Source: Collinsella aerofaciens (lineage in GTDB: Bacteria; Actinomycetota; Coriobacteriia; Coriobacteriales; Coriobacteriaceae). Taken from it: DNA of 63,605 nt. The stretch is from assembly GCA_905213325.1 (NCBI GenBank), contig CAJMHW010000005.1, forward strand, positions 1-63,605. The letters are read 5' to 3'. This document shows, piece by piece, positions 60,249 through 63,605 of this stretch. Numbering within the stretch: position 1 is the stretch's first letter; each line of letters opens with the position of its first letter. The notes below the pieces were generated by a model. The model saw only the letters and a program-made list of their open reading frames with translations, was not told the origin of the DNA and searched no databases. The translations under genes were made by a program, and so were the position numbers.

Positions 60249-61463
60249 TTACCGTGCATTAAAAACGTAGCGGTCCAGGCGGTCGCACGCTTCCCTTACG
60301 CGCGAAAGCGGCAGCGCCAGATTCACGCGAATGTGGCAGGGCCCGTGAAACGGACGGCCGTCCTGATATCCCACGCCCACGCGCGCCCCCTCGTCGAGCA
60401 GCCACTGAATATCGCGGCCATGTTCGCGACACCACTCGGTGCAGTCCAGAAACACCATGTACGTGCCCTGCGGACGCGAATAGGACACACCCTCAAAATG
60501 CTCGTCCACGTAATCGCAGAAGTACTCGATATTGCCGGCAAGCACCTGGTTGAGCTCGTCCACCCACTCGTAGCCCTGCGGCTGGTAGGCACCGATAAGC
60601 GCATGCATGGAGAGGACGTTCATCTCGTTGTAGTGGGTCTTGTTGGACACGGCGCACACGCGGTCGCGCAGCGTCTCGTTATAGATGATGTGATAGCTGC
60701 CGACCAGACCCGCCAGGTTGAACGTCTTGCTGGGCGCATAGAGGGCAACCGTGCGCATGCGGGCATCCTCGCTCACCGACTGCGTCGGGATGTGCTTGTG
60801 CCCCGGCAGGATGATATCGGACCAAATCTCGTCCGAGATCACCACGCAATCGTGCTGGCGATAGATGTCCATGGCGCGCTCGATCTCGTCACGCTCCCAT
60901 ACGCGGCCGCAGGGATTGTGCGGCGAGCAGAATACCGCGGCATGGATGTGGTTTTGGGCGAGTTTGCACTCCATGTCCTCAAAGTCCATGCGCCACACGC
61001 CCTGGTCGTCGAACTTAAGCGGGCTGTGGACAATGCGATAGCCCGCGGCCTCAATGGACTTGGTAAAGCCGATGTAGGTAGGGCTGTGGACCAGCACCGC
61101 ATCGCCTGGCTGAACATACGCACGCAGCGTCGACACGACACCGCCCAGCACGCCGTTTTCGTAGCCGATATGTTCAGGGCGCAGACCCTCGACGCCATTG
61201 CGGCGGCTCTGCCATTCGATGATGCGGTCGAAATACTCGGAGCGCGGGTTAAAGTAGCCAAACATGGGATGCTGAGCGCGCTGAATGATGTGCTCCTGGA
61301 CCGTGGGCACCGTGGCAAAATTCATGTCGGCCACCCACATGGGAATGCGGTCGAAGCCCTCGTCGGGTGCGTTCGGAGCCATACCGGGGATCTCGCCCCA
61401 GGAGTCAACGGCGATGGAGTCCATGCCGTGGCGATCGATTAGCGAGCTAAAGTCGTATTTCAT
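60249..61463 (-). CDS. malY: MalY/PatB-type aminotransferase, cystathionine beta-lyase
   Basis: A 404-residue fold-type I PLP protein of the MalY/PatB group. PMWVADMNF at the start, CSPHNPCGRVW (PatB-type version of NPTG), ISDEIWSDI and SKTFNLAGL with the Schiff-base Lys are diagnostic. It should split cystathionine or related C-S bonds, linking to methionine formation (compare the MetE-like gene at 16453). ATG 61463 follows GGGAG. Confidence 0.92.
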   Translation of the reverse strand: MKYDFSSLIDRHGMDSIAVDSWGEIPGMAPNAPDEGFDRIPMWVADMNFATVPTVQEHIIQRAQHPMFGYFNPRSEYFDRIIEWQSRRNGVEGLRPEHIGYENGVLGGVVSTLRAYVQPGDAVLVHSPTYIGFTKSIEAAGYRIVHSPLKFDDQGVWRMDFEDMECKLAQNHIHAAVFCSPHNPCGRVWERDEIERAMDIYRQHDCVVISDEIWSDIILPGHKHIPTQSVSEDARMRTVALYAPSKTFNLAGLVGSYHIIYNETLRDRVCAVSNKTHYNEMNVLSMHALIGAYQPQGYEWVDELNQVLAGNIEYFCDYVDEHFEGVSYSRPQGTYMVFLDCTEWCREHGRDIQWLLDEGARVGVGYQDGRPFHGPCHIRVNLALPLSRVREACDRLDRYVFNAR

Positions 61464-61575
61464 GCTGAGCTCCCGTGCAAAGTAGACTGTTTCGATAGGC
61501 GTTATTGTCCACCAGCGTGGGCGGTTTTGGCATGGGGTTTGGCGCTTAATTTGACGGGTGCGGACGAATGGCCGG

Positions 61576-62313
61576 TTAGTCTCGCGCGTCGTTGACGGCG
61601 ACTACGGTTAGCTGGGTTTCATCGACCGTAAACGATATGTCGAGCCCGGCGTAAGCCAGATGATAGACGCGGTGTGGCTCGTGCTTGCTGCCCGCGCGGC
61701 GCGGGTCTTGGCGAAGGACCTCGACCAAGCCGAGGAGCTTTGCGGGCGGGACCATATCCTGCAGTGCTTGCGGAAACTCAACATCGAGCTCTTGCCACGG
61801 AGCATCCTCGATCCAGCCTCCGGTCGCATCCGGGTGGCAGTCCGCAAACGGAATGTAGGGTTTGATGTCGTAGATGGGCGTACCGTCGCGCAGGTCGGCC
61901 CCCAACACATGGATGATGGGGCCATCGTCGGTGAGCTCGACACGATCAAGCTTGACGCAGGTGAGCCCGATGGGATTAGGGCGAAACGGACTGCGCGTGG
62001 CAAACACTCCCACACGTTCGGCTCCGCCCAGACGCGGCGGGCGCACGGTTTTCGACCATTTTGCGTTGGTGCCGGACCTGTCCTGCGTTTTAGCGTCGAC
62101 GGCAATATCCTTAGCCGTGCCGCCGGGCGTTCCGTTTTCGAAGCGCCACAGCAGCCACAGGTGAGAGAAGGAGTCCAGGCCCTCAACCGCTGCATTGGAG
62201 GCAAATTCCGGCTCAAAAAAGATTCGTCCCTGCAGATGGGGCGCCAAAAAGCTGTTGCGCGGGATGCCGAACTTCTGCGGCAGGTCGGTATGTATGCGTG
62301 CGATAGGTTCCAT
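61576..62313 (-). CDS. trmO: tRNA (N6-methyl-t6A37) methyltransferase TrmO
   Basis: A 245-residue TsaA/TrmO protein. EPIARIHTDLPQKFGIPR, GLDSFSHLWLLWRF, VRPPRLGG, RVGVFATRSPFRPNPIGL and DGTPIYDIKPYIPFADC are all strongly conserved family segments. It N6-methylates t6A37 of tRNA-Thr(GGU) with SAM. Start ATG 62313, or 62322 three codons up; neither has a good ribosome site. The frame open to 63174 is not supported. Confidence 0.92.
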   Translation of the reverse strand: MEPIARIHTDLPQKFGIPRNSFLAPHLQGRIFFEPEFASNAAVEGLDSFSHLWLLWRFENGTPGGTAKDIAVDAKTQDRSGTNAKWSKTVRPPRLGGAERVGVFATRSPFRPNPIGLTCVKLDRVELTDDGPIIHVLGADLRDGTPIYDIKPYIPFADCHPDATGGWIEDAPWQELDVEFPQALQDMVPPAKLLGLVEVLRQDPRRAGSKHEPHRVYHLAYAGLDISFTVDETQLTVVAVNDARD

Positions 62314-62454
62314 GCCGGTCATTGTACGGCATGGAGGCGTGGGGCGTTGCGCGCAATTCTTCGCCGCGGTCCCCCGTCGTGCAACCAACGGTTGCTTGGA
62401 AGGGCGCCTGCCGCCGCGTATGCTTAAGCCATCAACCAGCAGAAAGGAGCCGCT

Positions 62455-63282
62455 ATGGCCTTTGCAGAAAAGCTCATTGCTGTCCGTCGCGCCCATCACC
62501 TTACCCAAGAGCAGCTTGCCGCTAAGCTCTTCGTCACACGCCAGGCCATCAGCCGGTGGGAGCGCGGCGAGGTCACACCGGGCATCGACATGATGAAGCT
62601 CATCGCCGCCGTAACCGGAGAACCGCTGTCCCACCTGCTCGAAATGCCTGAGCACTATTGCCAGAGCTGCGGCATGATACTCACGCCCGACGACTGCGGC
62701 ACCGATGCCACGGGCACCGCGACCGATCATTACTGCAAGTGGTGCTACGACCACGGCAAGTACACCTATGACACCACCATGGAGGCAATGATTGAGGATT
62801 GTGCCCCGCGCCTGGCACAAAACACCGGCATGTCGCTCGACGAAGCCGTCTCGCTCATGGGCGCCGTCCTGCCGCAACTGGAGCGCTGGCACACCGTGCA
62901 GGAAAACGAGGCGCGCTACGGTGCCGAGGCGCGGGCGCGCTACGGCGACGAGGCGATCGACGCAGCAAACGAAGCACTGCTGGACATGAACCCCGAGACA
63001 TGGAACGACATGAAGGAACTTGAACGCGCTATTCTGGGCCAGCTCTCGATTGCCATGGGCATTGGCGACCCAGAGAGCAACGAGGCTCGTAAGCTTGTCG
63101 CGATGCATCGTCGCTGGATTGCTCTCAACTGGGGATGCGAGCCCCAAGACGAGGCGTACCTGGGCCTCGCCCACGGTTATCTTGCCGACCAGCGCTTTGT
63201 TGACTACTACGACAAGCCCTGCGCCACCGGAGCCACGGCGTTTCTGGTCCAGGCCATCGAGTCTTCGTTGACGCGCGCATAG
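62455..63282 (+). CDS. XRE-type HTH / zinc-ribbon / TipAS-like chimeric regulator
   Basis: A 275-residue protein in three parts. Residues 1-60: XRE HTH (LTQEQLAAKLFVTRQAISRWERGEVTPGID). Residues 68-105: zinc-ribbon-like with YCQSCGM and YCKWCYDHGKY. Residues 140-275: a TipAS-like alpha-helical domain (YGDEAIDAANEALLDM, then HGYLADQRFVDYYDKPCATGATAFLVQAI). TipAS binds thiopeptide antibiotics in TipA, where it is joined to a MerR HTH. A repressor or activator sensing peptides or drugs is inference. ATG 62455 follows AAAGGAG. Confidence 0.85.
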   Translation: MAFAEKLIAVRRAHHLTQEQLAAKLFVTRQAISRWERGEVTPGIDMMKLIAAVTGEPLSHLLEMPEHYCQSCGMILTPDDCGTDATGTATDHYCKWCYDHGKYTYDTTMEAMIEDCAPRLAQNTGMSLDEAVSLMGAVLPQLERWHTVQENEARYGAEARARYGDEAIDAANEALLDMNPETWNDMKELERAILGQLSIAMGIGDPESNEARKLVAMHRRWIALNWGCEPQDEAYLGLAHGYLADQRFVDYYDKPCATGATAFLVQAIESSLTRA

Positions 63283-63333
63283 ACCGCGGCGGCTTTGGGT
63301 ATTTCAATCAAAACCTCAACCGATTGGAGACCT

Positions 63334-63605
63334 ATGGCTACTAATCACGAGCTCGCGCTGTACGTTATAACCGGCTGCCCGTATTGCTTAAAGGTCAAGC
63401 ACTTTTTGGCCGATAACGGCGTGACCATTCCCGAGCGCAATATCTCGACCGATTCCGATGCCGAACAGACACTCATCGCCGTCGGCGGAAAACGCCAGGT
63501 TCCCTGCTTGTTCATCGACGGCAAGCCGCTCTACGAGTCAAGCGACATCAGGCTTATAGGACAAAATGTGTGTCCACGTTGGGGGCATCGGCGCAGGTCG
63601 ATGCC
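63334..63605 (+). CDS. Glutaredoxin-like protein, C-terminus aberrant and open at window edge
   Basis: The frame from ATG 63334 reads as a glutaredoxin: ALYVITGCPYCLKV with the CPYC redox motif, GKRQVPCLFIDGKPLYESSDI with cis-Pro. After SSDI (about residue 71) the usual IAYLxxN ending is missing and instead RLIGQNVCPRWGHRRR runs on to the edge without a stop. A frameshift, insertion or assembly junction near 63548-63560 would explain it. ATG 63334 is preceded by TTGGAGACCT. Confidence 0.7.
   Translation, partial: MATNHELALYVITGCPYCLKVKHFLADNGVTIPERNISTDSDAEQTLIAVGGKRQVPCLFIDGKPLYESSDIRLIGQNVCPRWGHRRRSM

Overview
The window looks like a GC-rich chromosome segment of a gut Actinobacterium of the class Coriobacteriia, most likely Collinsella. 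This is inference from content: an intact choloylglycine/bile-salt hydrolase, TetM-like and UvrA-like resistance-type genes, Tat lipoproteins, BvgS-like hybrid kinases, strong AAGGAGG ribosome sites, frequent GTG starts and many short hairpin repeats between genes. No rRNA, tRNA, CRISPR array, integrase or transposase was seen. Genes are packed on both strands in short operons.

Layout. 1-2230: edge-truncated winged-helix protein with an RGG tail, then a DHA2-type MFS exporter. 2436-4566: a deformylase-like protein lacking the catalytic Gln and an HTH-aminotransferase fusion with likely autoregulatory sites. 4729-6616: LysR divergent from an EamA transporter. 6773-9004: Kup potassium transporter. 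9216-10766: Tat lipoprotein esterase. 11111-12627: bile salt hydrolase and a second deformylase-like protein lacking the catalytic Glu. 12821-16329: two NCS2 nucleobase permeases around a small esterase. 16453-19557: MetE-like enzyme, LysR, HAD phosphatase. 19598-21758: repeat element, TPP riboswitch with terminator, thiM, a thiamine-binding protein and thiE. 21871-22740: patatin phospholipase. 23065-27439: two related c-di-GMP proteins. 27551-30439: flavodoxin-like reductase, ArsC-like protein without its cysteine, CobW GTPase, TrmL.

30583-37445 is the most unusual region. Two paralogous AAA ATPases with C-terminal winged helices bracket a short UvrA-like ABC protein, and one ATPase overlaps uvrA by 8 nt. 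A TetM-like GTPase follows. Hairpin repeats sit at the seams and three 10-bp repeats lie before the second ATPase.

37700-46923: GNAT, zinc-knuckle protein, RsmJ, a small membrane peptide, a membrane protein, RlmA-type methyltransferase, MATE exporter, a second LysR/EamA pair, Ung, SDR and a YhhQ/VUT queuosine-precursor transporter with a possible preQ1-like pseudoknot leader. 47080-53405: release factor 3, GntR plus ABC exporter, ClC channel, LOG protein, K+ channel. 53617-60104: a fused two-SBP hybrid kinase and, convergent to it, the same sensing principle split into a lipoprotein SBP and a hybrid kinase. 60249-63605: MalY-type lyase, TrmO, an XRE/zinc-ribbon/TipAS chimera and a glutaredoxin whose C-terminus departs from the family at the window edge.

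Themes: thiamine salvage, sulfur amino acids (MetE-like, MalY), nucleobase uptake, RNA/tRNA modification (TrmL, TrmO, RsmJ, RlmA), drug export and defence (MFS, MATE, ABC, UvrA-like, TetM-like, TipAS) and nutrient/second-messenger sensing. All functions are read from motifs by eye; no database search was run.
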